Below are positions 35,894 through 48,441 of a DNA stretch of 64,000 nucleotides, in pieces. The position numbers and the translations under genes were made by a program. The first letter of the stretch is position 1, and each line of letters starts with the position of its first letter. The DNA is from Burhinus oedicnemus. Taxonomy: Eukaryota; Chordata; Aves; Charadriiformes; Burhinidae. The stretch covers positions 1,915,732 through 1,979,731 of the forward strand of contig VFFE01007738.1 of assembly GCA_008921705.1 (NCBI GenBank), in the 5' to 3' direction. A model generated the notes under the pieces. It did no database searches and was not told the DNA's origin. It saw only the letters and a list, made by a program, of their open reading frames with translations.

Positions 35894-37099
35894 CTAACAC
35901 CGCGCCACGCGTGGGGACGGCCCGGGCGCTGCTGCTGCAGCGGCCGCCGGGGCGCGGGGGGAGCCCGGGGTGCCGGGGCAGCCGGCGGTGCCGGGGATGC
36001 CGGAGGAGCTCGGGGTGCCGGGGATGCCCCGGGTGCCGGGGATGCCGGAGGAGGCCGGGGTGCCGGAGATGCCCGGGGTGCCGGGGTACCCGGCGCGGCG
36101 GCGGAGCGGGCGGCGGAGCGTGGCCCCGCGTCGCCCCTGTCCGTCGAGGCCGGGGCAGCAGCAGGCGGCGGCGGGCGCCGTGCCGGTGCCGCAGAGGCCC
36201 CGGCGGAGGCGGCCGTGGAGCAGCAGGCAGGCGTAGGGGTTGAGGGCGCTGTTGGCCGCCGCCACGATGCCCAGCACCGCCAGCGCCTCCCGCCGCCCGC
36301 CGCCGAGGCCGCCGGGCGCCGAGGCCAGGCCGAGCTCCAGCGCGCAGCGGGGCAGGCGGCAGAGCGCGAAGAGACCCGCCAGCACCAGCGGCAGCCGCAG
36401 CGCCCGCGCCCGGCCGCCCCCCGCCGCCGCCGGCGGCAGCTCCCCGCGGCGCCGCCCGCCGCTCTCCGCCCGCCGCCGCCGTCGGGCGGCCCCCAGGGCG
36501 GCCAGGCTGCGGGCGCAGGCCCAGCAGAGCAGCCCGGCGGGCGCCAGGAAGCCGGTGGCCGCCCCGTAGGCGGCGAAGGCCAGGCCCTGCCAGCGCGGCA
36601 GCTCCTCGAAGACGCTGCGGCAGCGGGTCCCGCCGGGGCGCGGGGCCGGGCGGAAGGCGAAGGCCTGGGGCAGGGCGAGGAGCGGCGCCAGCAGCCAGCC
36701 CAGGGCGGCCAGCCCGCGGGCGGGCAGCGCCGGGCGGTGCCGCTCCAGCGCCAGCAGCACCAGCCCGTGGGCGGAGGCCAGCGGCCCGCAGCGCTGCAGC
36801 AGCGGCAGCAGGCGGCAGGCCAAGCCGCCCGGGGCGCCGGCGGGGCCGGGGAGCTCGGCCGCCAGCCGCGGCAGCAGCGCCAGCCCGCAGCCCGCCAGGT
36901 CGGCCAGCGCCAGGTGCCCCAGCAGCAGGTCCCGCCGCCGGCGCGGCCGCCCCCCCCGCAGCCCCCGCAGCACCAGCCCGTTGCCCACCAGCGCCAGCAG
37001 CAGGACGGCGCCCGCCCAGGCCGCCCGCGGGCCGGAGAGGGACGGGGGGGCGCCGGGGGCGGAGAGGTTGAGGCCGGGGGGGAAGGGGTCCTCCTCCAT
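35894..37099 (-). CDS. GPR150: GPR150, orphan class A GPCR, intronless, 401 aa
   Basis: This is a single-exon rhodopsin-family receptor with no established ligand. The start MEEDPFPPGLNLSAPG resembles human GPR150 (MEDPFS...NLS, from memory). Landmarks are Asn40 in TM1 (LVGNGLVL), Asp67 in TM2 (LALADL), Cys95 and Cys160 for the extracellular disulfide, Glu119-Arg120-His121 at the DRY position, Pro250 in TM6 (CRLP instead of CWxP) and Asn287-Pro288 in TM7. The NPxxY tyrosine is replaced by Cys291 (NPYAC). Loop 3 is Arg-rich. Residues 336-383 form an unusual collagen-like Gly/Pro tail, then a poly-Ala run. An upstream in-frame ATG at 37243 is rejected because a TATA box lies between the two. 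Codons are extremely GC-rich. Confidence 0.9.
   Translation of the reverse strand: MEEDPFPPGLNLSAPGAPPSLSGPRAAWAGAVLLLALVGNGLVLRGLRGGRPRRRRDLLLGHLALADLAGCGLALLPRLAAELPGPAGAPGGLACRLLPLLQRCGPLASAHGLVLLALERHRPALPARGLAALGWLLAPLLALPQAFAFRPAPRPGGTRCRSVFEELPRWQGLAFAAYGAATGFLAPAGLLCWACARSLAALGAARRRRRAESGGRRRGELPPAAAGGGRARALRLPLVLAGLFALCRLPRCALELGLASAPGGLGGGRREALAVLGIVAAANSALNPYACLLLHGRLRRGLCGTGTAPAAACCCPGLDGQGRRGATLRRPLRRRAGYPGTPGISGTPASSGIPGTRGIPGTPSSSGIPGTAGCPGTPGSPRAPAAAAAAAPGPSPRVARC
35958..36095. repeat. Minisatellite inside the GPR150 tail
   Basis: Short units built on GCCGGGG(A/T)TGCC repeat imperfectly, with roughly 12-15 base spacing and some longer steps. In the receptor frame they encode a run of GTP/GIPGT/GTPSSSGIPGT-type repeats, so the collagen-like tail is a direct product of tandem duplication. 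Confidence 0.8.
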
Positions 37100-37163
37100 C
37101 GGGGCAGCAGCCGCCGCTCGGACCCCGAGCTTTCCCCGGCGGCGGCGCGGCGCTCGCCGGAGG

Positions 37164-37172
37164 CATATATAG
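37164..37172 (-). promoter_or_regulatory. GPR150: GPR150 TATA box
   Basis: The minus strand reads CCCCTATATATGCC about 65 bases upstream of the GPR150 ATG, in otherwise very GC-rich DNA. A start site about 30 bases downstream would leave a 5' UTR of about 40 bases. Confidence 0.7.
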
Positions 37173-37250
37173 GGGCTGGCCGTCATCCGGCACCGGGGGT
37201 GGGCTGCGCGCACGGCGGATCGCACGCCCCCCGCCCCCGGCACCGCCGGG

Positions 37251-37600
37251 CATCTTCCCCAGGTGGTCCTCTCCCCCCGACACCGGCGGGCGTCTTGCCC
37301 CGACGTTCCTCATCCCCTGCACCGCCCGGGACCGGCGAGCATCTTCCCTCGGTGGTCCCCGTCCCCTACACAGCCCGGCACCGGCGGGCATCTTCCACCC
37401 CGTAGTCCTCATCCCCCCGGCACCAGCGGACATCTTCCCCCGACGTTCCTCATCCCCTGAGTAGCCTGGGACCGGCGAGCATCATCCCTCGGCGGTCCTC
37501 ATCCCCTGCACCGCCCGGGACGGGCGGGCATCTTCCCCTGGTGGTCCTCATCGCCCCGGCACCGGCAGGCATCTTCCCCCGACGGCCGGCTAACCTGCTC
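37251..37600. repeat. GC-rich minisatellite with higher-order periodicity
   Basis: The core (C)ATCTTCCCC begins at about 37251, 37291, 37340, 37389, 37431, 37480, 37529 and 37570. The steps are 40, 49, 49, 42, 49, 49 and 41 bases, so a 40-ish plus 49 plus 49 block of about 139 bases recurs twice. The array starts about 80 bases upstream of the GPR150 TATA box. Confidence 0.8.
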
Positions 37601-38613
37601 CCGCCCGGTACCGGCAGCACCGCCCTGCCGGAGCGGACGCCCCCCCGAGCGGCCCCGCCGCTGCCCGCCGCAGCGGAGCATCCTCCGGCGGGCAGCCGGG
37701 GGAGCGGGGTGGGTCGCGGCGCCGCTTGTTGTGGTCTCCGCACAGGAGCTGTTGGGACCCGGGTCAGCCCCCCACAGCTGCCCACCCCGACACCCGTGTC
37801 TCCAGGATACGTCGGGCCCGCGGTATTTTTCCCTTTCCCCAAAGGGAGAAGAGGAGTTAGAGCAGGGCAGAGCAATGAATTACTACGACTCATAAACCCG
37901 GCTGTATTTCTAGCCGGAAAATGAATCCTTTGGCTGCTCCCAAATCCCCTTGACTGTCGTTCCCAGCAGATGGCACTTGGCTGCAGGGACGCCTCCATCC
38001 AGCGCGGTGTGCAGTGATTCAGAAAACGTCAAAGCAGCCAAACTCTTAAGAAAACGTTAGGAAAAATCTAGTAGAAAATCAGCTTGAAGATGGCGGGGGG
38101 GGGGAAGGGGAGATAACATTTTCTCTTTTTGGTTGAAATGTTTTTACTTCCATTGGTAGGTACTGCTCTGGTAGCCACTTGGTAGCTCAGAATTCTGTTG
38201 TGGGACTCGGGTTACGTGGGCCATTGTCCTCCATGTCGTTTGAATGGGCGGTTTTAACACAGTCATCAGCCTGGAAAAAAGAGAAGCAAGCAAAACTGGT
38301 AATTATTTCGCCTTAGAGTATGATGGAGAGTGTGCTTCCCAAGGGGCTGTGAGGGGGCAGACAGCCATTGCCATTTTAACGTGCTTTTGATATGCAGGTG
38401 ACGCGCACCAGCTCAGCCATGTCCTGATCCACATTTAATGCCCGTGCTGTGCTGTGCTGTTTAGAGAAAGGGAGGAGAAAGCAGGTCTTCGTTGGTCTGG
38501 TTCCAGCTGTGGAGGCAATGCTACCCAGGCAGCACCGAGCTAGGGGCTGAGGTGGAAGAGGAGAAGGTCACATTGGGTGAAAACCACCTCAGAGGTCTGT
38601 TGCCTTTCTCTTA
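37601..38613. other. Intergenic, upstream of GPR150
   Basis: Edge of the CpG island (to about 37760) followed by ordinary DNA with a G-run (38093-38110) and a short GTGCT repeat (38444-38461). Confidence 0.7.
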
Positions 38614-39672
38614 TCACAGAATCACAGAATACCCGGGGTTGGCAGGGACCTCTGGAGATCATCTAGTCCAACCCTCCTGCCAGAGCAGGGTTACCTAAAA
38701 CAGGTTGAACAGGACGGCGTCCAGGCGGGTTTGGAAAGTCTCCAGAGTCAGAGACCCCACCACCTCTCTGGGCAGCCTGTGCCAGTGCTCTGCGACCCTC
38801 AAAGGAAAGAAGTTCCTCCTCATGTTCAGATGGAACTTCCTATGTTCAAGTTTGTGCCCATTGCCCCTTGTCCTGTTGCTGAGCACCACTGAGAAGAGTC
38901 TGGCCCCATCCTCTTGACGCCCGCCCTTTAGATATTTACAAACGTTGATGAGATCCCCTCTGAGTCTTCTTTTCTGCAGGCTAAACAGACCCAGGTCTCT
39001 CAGCCTTTCCTCCTAAGAGAGATGCTGCAGTCCCGTGATCATCTTCGTAGCTCTCCAATGGACTCTCTCCAGTAGTTCCTTGTCTTTCTTGAACCGGGGA
39101 GCCCAGAACTGGACACAGGACTCCAGATGTGGCCTCACCAGGGCAGAGTAGAGGGGCAGGATGACCTCCCACAACCTGCTGGCCACACACGTCTTGATGC
39201 ACCCCAGGATGCCATTGGCTTTCCTGGCCACAAGGGCACATTGCTGGCTTATGGACATCCTGTTGTCCACCAGGACTCCCAGGTCCCTTTCCACACAGCT
39301 GCTTTCCAGCAGGTCAGCCCCTAACCTCTACTGGTGCATGGGGTTATTCCTCCCCAGGTGCAGGACCCTACACTTGCCGTTTTTGAACTTCATGAGGTTT
39401 CTCTCTGGCCAACTCTCCAGCCTGTCCAGGTCACGCTGAATGGCAGCACAGCCTTCCAGTGTGTCAGCCACCCCTCCCAGTTTTGTGTCACCAGCAAACT
39501 TGCTGATGGTACACTCTATCCCTTCATCCAGGTTGTTGATGAGTATGTTGAACAGGACTGGACCCAGCACTGACCCCTGGGGAACACCGCTTGTCACAAA
39601 CCTCCAACTAGACTCTGTGCCACTAATCACAACCCTCTGAGCTCTATCTGCCAGCCAGATATGGTAGGTCCT
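38614..39672 (-). mobile_element. CR1 LINE, 3' part with RT remnant (copy 6)
   Basis: Inverted relative to copy 1 and very similar to it. The minus strand shows [47 protein letters not shown] (the ADD box mutated to AGD), then [14 protein letters not shown] and the 3' tail. Interrupted frames. Confidence 0.95.
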
Positions 39673-41069
39673 GTCCCAGATGGAGGGGACTCCTCTAGGC
39701 AAGAAACTGATGCCTCCTTTGGGGCTTTCAGTCCCTCCTGGGTGGCTTTAGGTTGAAATCTCTCATTTTCTGTTCATACTTTGCATGTAGATATCCACTT
39801 CATGGATGAGAAAGTGGCCAACAGTAGGCCTGCAGTAAGAGGGTCTAGTTACAGATCTTTTGTGATGAGGAGTCCTTAGCTGCGCTCTTTTCCTAAGGGA
39901 ACAAAGTCTTTTGCTACCATGAATTTAACAAACTCATTAGCATATTAGCAAGTGTACATGGCCTTGAGGGCCTTCTTCTGGAGGACCCCAATGTGCCTAG
40001 GCAGTTCTTCATCGGCAGTTGGTTGCAGATAGCCATGCAAGTCTTGACTGTAAAATGAAGCCGCTGGCTGTTGATTGCTTAGGCCAGTTGTGCCATGTGG
40101 GGTGCACAACGTGCTGGCAGTCTGAGCCAGGTTTCAGACTGGGGTGCCTGGGTGATTTATGTGCAGAAAATCCAGGCTGACTGTAGAAAATCCATCACTA
40201 CATGAGCTGGAGGTTTGGCACCAAGTGTTATTTTAATACTGGTCTGGACATATATGGGAGTATGTGTTGATGTATGTAGGTATGTGTGTATGTTTACATC
40301 TCTATCTGTGTATGTCTATAGATACACTATTTTTTAGAGTTGTCTTCATAAGAGTGTTTCTAACCACAGGCTTCTGCATTTTAAGATTTTGGCCAAATTG
40401 GGAAGTTTATACGCTGAGTCAGCCGAAAGGCAATAGTAAAAAATTAGGGATTTCTTACACCCATTCTTGTGGTTAGTTTGCTATGAGCTATGCTTATTTC
40501 CTGAGGAAAATAAGTGTGAATGCCTTACTGGGATAGTCCTGTGAGTCTGGCAGTGACGTTTCACTTTCTAGGTAAGACTGGGTGGAAGTTCCTATAAACT
40601 GGAAAGCAGGCAGTCGGTTCTTATGGTTGTTTGTGTGCAAATCAGAAAACAACCAGTCTTGAAAATGCCACACTTATTTACACACTCTTCCTGGTGTAAC
40701 GGAGTATTAGGAAACACGCAGTTGCTGATGCCGAATAAACGTGTAACGTAACGCATGGCTCTGAGCAGGGTTTCAGTTCGGCATGTCCCGCTTGTTGGTG
40801 GTGGTGACGTGGTCTCACGTGGAGCAGGGTGGCCAGAGGAACCCGGAGCTCTCTTCTGCTGTTATCAGGCCAGCCCCAGCACGTCCCCGCTCCTTATCAT
40901 CCTCGGCAGAGCTGGCCCTGCTGCACTGAACCTCCATACATCCCACCTCCCATGCTATAGAGGCTGGCCCCGCTGCCTCCCGTTTGCACGTACAGAGGGT
41001 CTGCGACGCCCGCTGTGACACGTGCAAGCAAGGCAGGACAGGCTGCGACAGGCACGGTGGGGAGAGGCG
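39673..41069. other. Intergenic and RFESD 5' flank
   Basis: Contains a TATG/TGTG-rich stretch (40255-40325) and, from about 40.75 kb, GC-richer DNA with CRE-like and E-box motifs that may be the RFESD promoter. Confidence 0.6.
40804..40821. promoter_or_regulatory. CRE-like and E-box motifs upstream of RFESD
   Basis: GTGACGTGG is followed at once by a perfect CACGTG E-box (40816-40821), about 250 bases upstream of the proposed RFESD ATG in locally GC-richer DNA. Motif match only. Confidence 0.35.
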
Positions 41070-42824
<1,755 letters not shown>

Positions 42825-42881
42825 GGCATGGCCAGAAGGCAGAATCTCAGTGAATGCCCCAACGAAGAACCATTGTCATGA

Positions 42882-42887
42882 AATAAA
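42882..42887 (+). terminator. RFESD: RFESD polyadenylation signal
   Basis: AATAAA lies 58 bases after the RFESD stop, giving a very short 3' UTR; other sites further downstream may also be used. Confidence 0.6.
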
Positions 42888-44247
42888 AATGTACTGTGGC
42901 CGTGAAGATTGTCTCCAGATTAAATTCCAGTGTTAGTGTTATGTTAAAGCATTGAAACACATAGAATTGAGTAAGATAAGAAGCTCTGCATTGTCAGAAA
43001 TATGACTGATCTTGTGCCAATGATTCTTTTTTTTTTGCACTCACATTTCAAAAAGACTTATTTACAGCAGAGTGCTTCATAATGTTTGATATTTTAGAAA
43101 TCCTGTTTCACTCGAATTGTTTTAAGTTTTAGGAGGAAATGTAGTATGTAACTGCTTGTAGAACACATTACATAGTTTAAGGTAAATAGATGTAAAGGTT
43201 ATGTTTATATACTTAACAGTTTATACTTACATTGCCTTCAGTATAAATGACATGAATATGTTAAACTTTTTAAATGTGCAAGCAATCTCTATGTTTATCA
43301 AGTGACACAAAGAGAAGCACAAAACTTGAGCATATTTTAGTGACCTTCTTTATGCCTATTTGTGTATTACTGTCATGATTCCATAGGAGTGTTACTTTTG
43401 ATTCTCCTCACTGAACTCTTTTTGGTAGTTCACAAAATAATGTGACAAGCATTTGCCATGTGTAGCTTGTTCTTCCTGGCTCTGTTGGATAAGGAAGAAA
43501 ACTGTTGGGTATAAAAACCTGATAAATAATGTAGTGGCTCTTGTTTGTTTTTATTTATTGTAAGTACATTCTTATGCATTCATTTGAAAAAGTGTGCTTT
43601 CAGTTTAGAGCCAAAAGTTAAGTTTCTCTATGTGCGTTCACTGTATAATATCAGATTTGCCCCAACAGCCCCTCCCAGAAAGTTTCCCCCCGAGCTGTGC
43701 TGGGTGAGGGGCAGGCTGGGCTCTGGGACACGGTGGGTTCTCTGCCCAGCCTGTGGGGTCCAGGGCGCAGAGGTACCCTGCGGACACCTAACATCGTCTT
43801 GCACGGCTGCAGTGGCATGGCTACAGTTCTTCAGGGTGCATTTTTGGGTGATTCATTGGCTGTTTGGAAAGTTGGGTCATCATCAGGTTCAGTTTGAAGC
43901 TGCCTGGTCTCCCTCTGTACGTTTCTCTTGTGCAGGCAGAGGGTTGTCTTGCTTTTAGTGTCTGTGAAGGGTAGGTAGGTCTGTGTCAACACCATTGTTC
44001 ATATAAATGTATTTAAAAGTAGTGAGGCATAGGGAGCTATCAGAGGAAAACATCTGTGACCAATTGATCACAGTGGAAAAAGCAAGCACACGATCAATTT
44101 ATTTCACCGCATTTAAATTTAGATGCCCATCTCTGATCACGCCTCCTCACGTTGTTTTGGTGGTCAACAGGGAGTCATGGCACCTTCAAGGTGCTCCTGA
44201 GCTGACCTGTTTCAGTATTGCCTTTTAGAAGAACTACAGCACAGAGA

Positions 44248-44303
44248 TGTTTTCCTCCTCTTCCTCCTCCTGCTCCTCCTCCTGCTCCTCCTCCTCCTTC
44301 TCT
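44248..44303. repeat. (TCC)n homopyrimidine microsatellite
   Basis: CTCCTCCTCCTGCTCCTCCT-type repeat, almost purely pyrimidine for about 55 bases; a mirror-symmetric tract able in principle to form triplex DNA. Confidence 0.85.
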
Positions 44304-45593
44304 TGCTGACCACTCATCCAGCCAGTGCTGGTGAGATCAGATGCGAACGCCTGCCTTCTGTCAGATGAATCACATCTTCATCATCTGCTAGAAAACGCTG
44401 TTACATACTGACCAGTTCTGTGGGGTTTTCTGTTTATTTGTTGGTCTGTTTTTTAAAGGAATAGTTAACCACCTGCCCTTGCAGCCACAGAGCAAATGGT
44501 GGGAAGGTGGGGAGGTGATAGAGCTGATACTCCAAGGGGCCTGGACCGCACGTCCCTTTGGGTGGTGGGGGGGGGATGGAGAATTGCTTCCCTTCCTGCC
44601 CCACCCCCCCCAGCTACCTGCACCTGCAATGAAACCTAAGCACTGATGTCTTGTCCTGTTGAAAGACATGGATCATCTAAAAGAAAAGTGTTATATGGTC
44701 TTCAGAGATCCCTACATTGGCTCATGTGATTGCTTATTTTTATTGCCTTTTTTTTTAAAGTACTGCATTAATAGAAATTGACTATTTAAATTAATAAAGA
44801 TGCATTCAGTTTAAGAAAGTACCAGTTATGGGTAATATGCTATTGCCTATACGACATTTAGTAGAATGTCAGTAATAGGAATTTTTACTTGAAAGTTTCA
44901 TGAATGTGCTCATATTAGTGGAAAAGTGCTCAGGCTTTTGCAGAATTGAATTTTCTGGCTAAAATACAGCAAAGTGTTTAATCATATGTTTACTGTTAAT
45001 CATATGAAATCAGTGGAACTGCATGTCCAGGCTTAGATAAGTCCCTTTCCTTCAGTGCTTCTCAAGCATAATAACTATCTGCAAGCTTTTAAGACGTTTT
45101 TGCTTTTAGTTTAAACATGTTCGTATTCACAGGGAGATCGCATTAATTTAATATCTAAAGTTTGTCAGTTAGTTTGCTTTCCCCTCAATTTTCTTCTTGA
45201 TGATCACAGAAGGAACAGAGAATTACAAACTCCAGTGACTGTGAACAAAGCAGAGAGAGTTAACTGGCTGTTAGATTTTCTTTTTTTTATTTTCTTTTTT
45301 TTTCCTTTTCTTTTTTTTCCCCTTTTTTATTTTTCAACAGAAATGAACAAAACCTACAGCGTGTTAAAGTTTCTACCTTTACAAAAACATATGCACTATT
45401 CTGTTTTATTTGTCTGAGCTTTGAAGTGCTAGAATATTCACCTAATTTGAAAATACTGTAACCATTTAATGCCACAGTCGGACATTTCTAAGTCTCTTGT
45501 CCTGCCAGCCCTTTCTAGATCTGTAGCTATGCAAACATATCGTGTGAAGACATGAAAAACGCGGGTTTCTCTAGAAAGGGAGCCAGTCAGGAG

Positions 45594-45915
45594 ATTGGTA
45601 GGGGGCGTGGAGGGGAACATGGGGGACCTCAGATGTGACAGGAGAGCGGGCACAGCGGGGGACGGAGCGGGGCGATTGGCAAGCAGTGTCGGGACGGGGG
45701 AGAAGAGGAGGTGGTTGGTACTCATGGGGGAAGGAGACTTCAGTGGGGAATACCAGAAAAAGCAGGAAAAGGCACTTCTGGGCGCAAGGGGCAGAAACAG
45801 AGGGCGGGGAACTGAGAGCCGCTCAGGGAGCTGGTGGTGGGGGTGGAGGACGGCTGGGAGGTGGCTGTTTGCAATCAGAGATGAATATTGAATATTGGGA
45901 AAAGGAGGGAGGCAT
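45594..45915. repeat. G-rich purine-biased tract
   Basis: About 320 bases with very strong strand asymmetry (GGGG and GGAG runs on the plus strand). Many G-runs of three or more could form G-quadruplexes. Confidence 0.65.
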
Positions 45916-48441
45916 GGAGCGGTTGACTTAAGGCAGTCAGACTGAGGTGGCATTTAAGGGACAACAAAGAGACAGAAGGAATGAGTAGTTGTGGGCAAGA
46001 GACCAAAAAGTCAGTGGCTGGATAATTAGAGCTTCCTGGAGAGATGTGTTAATGAGAGCGATGTTAAGACCAACCCTCCAAATCATTCAGGAGGAGTGTT
46101 TTGTTGGTGATAGTTTAGGGGGTTTAGTTTAATTTGACAAATGAGCAAACACCATCTGTTTTCCCATCATTAATCAGCCAGGCAAAGAACAGAGAAATAT
46201 ATTTTTTGCTTTGGCTTGAAAATATTCATGATGACTCTGCGAGACATTCAGGCTCTGTAAGCTGCTTTCACAAGCAGCTTGAACAGAATAAACAAGTTAT
46301 ATTTATCCTATCGTGGAGCCATCTTTTTGAGAAAGACAAGCGCAAACTATGACTGTAGTAGTTTCAACTGCAGCTTGAGCCTTGGGCTGATGTAGCTGCA
46401 CCATAAACCTTAATTGGACAATATTAACTGTAAGGGTGGATGCTGCATGTTTCCCTTTCTGCATGTAGTGCCTTTTTCTGCAATGTCGCCTTGACTTCAT
46501 GTGGCGCTGCATGTGAAAAAAGGGACAGCGTTAATGTAAAAAGTGTTACAAAGTCAGGACTGAGAAGCTTCTGAGCGTACCCCATATGAAGCACATCCAC
46601 AGGTGAGAGCAGTCTTTGCAGGACAGGAGATCACACAAGGCAGGGAAAAATGTCTAGTCTGTAGGAAAACAATTTTAAAACCAACCTTTCACTCTTGAAG
46701 CTGTTTTCGATAGCATTGTACAATTCCTGATTTCAGACTTAATCCTGGAATGAAATCAGGTCTGAAGTTTGTACCTGCCCTTCCTGATATGATCTGGAGA
46801 AGTGATTCCTGGTGTTCCTCTGCTGAGGACAAGCACGGGCTGCAAGAGTCAGCGGTCACGGATTCCCAAGCATCCTATCCCTCTGCCCACTTGCCTTGGC
46901 GGCTGCTTTCAGAGGTTACTGGAGGAAGCCGGGGATGGGAATGGAAATCGCACTGTTGGAGAGGTACTTGAGCCTCTGGGTGCATGTGGGGAGAGGGGAT
47001 GTGTGTGGGAGGACAGCCCTTGGCTGGCGGTGCCATGGCAGCACCGGTCCCACGACAGGTCTGAGCCTTGGGGGCTTCCCCATCCCAGCTGCATTCGAGG
47101 CACCCAGGGTAAGGGGTTTTCTGCCGGGCCAGCAAGTTCAGCTGAACTGGCCCTGTGCTGGGGGTGCGGGGGTGTAGGAGGAGCAGGTGGGTCTTGAGGG
47201 GGTGCGATGGGTTGGGTCAGTTCCCTGAACTCTATCCAGCAAACGTCATTTTTTATGTGCCATTTATTCACGCAAACCTGCTGATTTCGTTAAGGGGAAT
47301 TTTTTACTTGAATGAGGAGTTAAGCACAGTTTTCAACATCTGACATCTATAAATTACTGAACCAGGCTAAAAGTGAAAGTGCCAGTTTTGCTTGTAGGTA
47401 CACAAACTGAGGAAGGGGTGCAGATATCCTGATTAGCCCATTAATGACTCTTTTTCCGCGAGATGAAGAGAGTGCCCTGACAAGCACTGTCTGCCATGCT
47501 TGAAGAGTGGGATTGTTCCGCTAAAAGAGATGTTTGGGAAGTATGGTGTGCTGTTGCAAACCGTAGTAGTTAGAAATCCAAGGCTTATGAAAGAAAGACT
47601 ATTCCAGAAATAATTATCCTATATGAAAGTTCTAGCAAAATGTGAGCTATCCTATTTTAAAAGAGTTGTAATTCATGTAACTCTTCAGATTACAATGAAC
47701 AAGTGAAATTATTTCATTTGTGGCTTTCCATGTGCCCTTGGTATTTCGCTGAGGCTGTGATTGACTAAAAACCCAGAGATTACAGATAAAGGTAATATAT
47801 TTTCATTAAGCCAGCCACTGTAGCTGGAAAAAGTACTAAAGCTTTTAGGCACACTAAAGTAGGACTGTAGTGCCTGAAGGCTTTTCTGATGTATTTATTT
47901 TTTATACGAGTTGTTCAATGGGAGATATTACCTCTGCTTGCAAATGTCCTGCCTTGACTTTGATTAATGTCCAAGATACATCCTGTCCCCATTCAAGTAT
48001 CATATTTTTTATTACAGTGTATACTGAACATCCTGAAAAAATTGCATGTTTATTTAGCACAAATAGCTCCAGGGAAAATTGCGTAACTCTGTAGCTTGGC
48101 CTCGGAAAAGCACAGAAGAGCCATGCAGTGGTTGCCTTCCCCTATAGGGGCTATCTGGCCTTACAGTGTTCCTGGCACCGTACTGGCTCAGCACCCAAGA
48201 GACCAGCACCATCATCTGAATTTGAAAAGCAATAGCTGTTCAGGACTAATAGCGGCTCCCAGGAGGTTGTGTCACCTTGCAGTGCTCAGGGTATTTTTCA
48301 TGAGAATCAGCACTGAAAAAAAACCTGAACCTTGATATCAGTTTGGAGATACAGGTGTTCACGCAAATTTTCATTATTGCTTTGGCTACTCTAGCATGTG
48401 CTAAGCAGAAAGGAGGCTTGATGTTGACTAAATTCATGTGC

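Larger units (their letters stand above)
35830..37760. promoter_or_regulatory. CpG island covering GPR150 and its 5' flank
   Basis: Very high GC and dense CpG run through the whole GPR150 coding region and about 650 bases upstream, ending abruptly in AT-rich DNA on both sides. The composition creates long spurious open frames on both strands. Confidence 0.85.
42888..48441. other. Intergenic DNA downstream of RFESD
   Basis: No gene recognised. It contains a pyrimidine TCC-type microsatellite (44248-44303), G/C runs (44560-44612), a T-rich tract (45277-45335), and a G-rich purine stretch (45594-45915). GC-rich patches at 43.66-43.93 and 46.8-47.2 kb have open frames but no recognisable product. 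Confidence 0.7.

Noticed and set aside
37100..37243. Upstream in-frame ATG extending GPR150 to 449 residues
   Set aside because: The extension includes the TATA box and has no similarity to the GPR150 N terminus, whereas ATG 37099 starts MEEDPF like the family.
35792..37405. 537-codon plus-strand open frame
   Set aside because: Antisense shadow of GPR150 and its CpG island. Composition is almost only A, G, R, P and Q, as expected from GC-rich DNA with few stops; no domain is visible.
35883..37433. 516-codon minus-strand open frame overlapping GPR150
   Set aside because: Different frame from the receptor, low complexity, and driven by the same GC content and the minisatellite.
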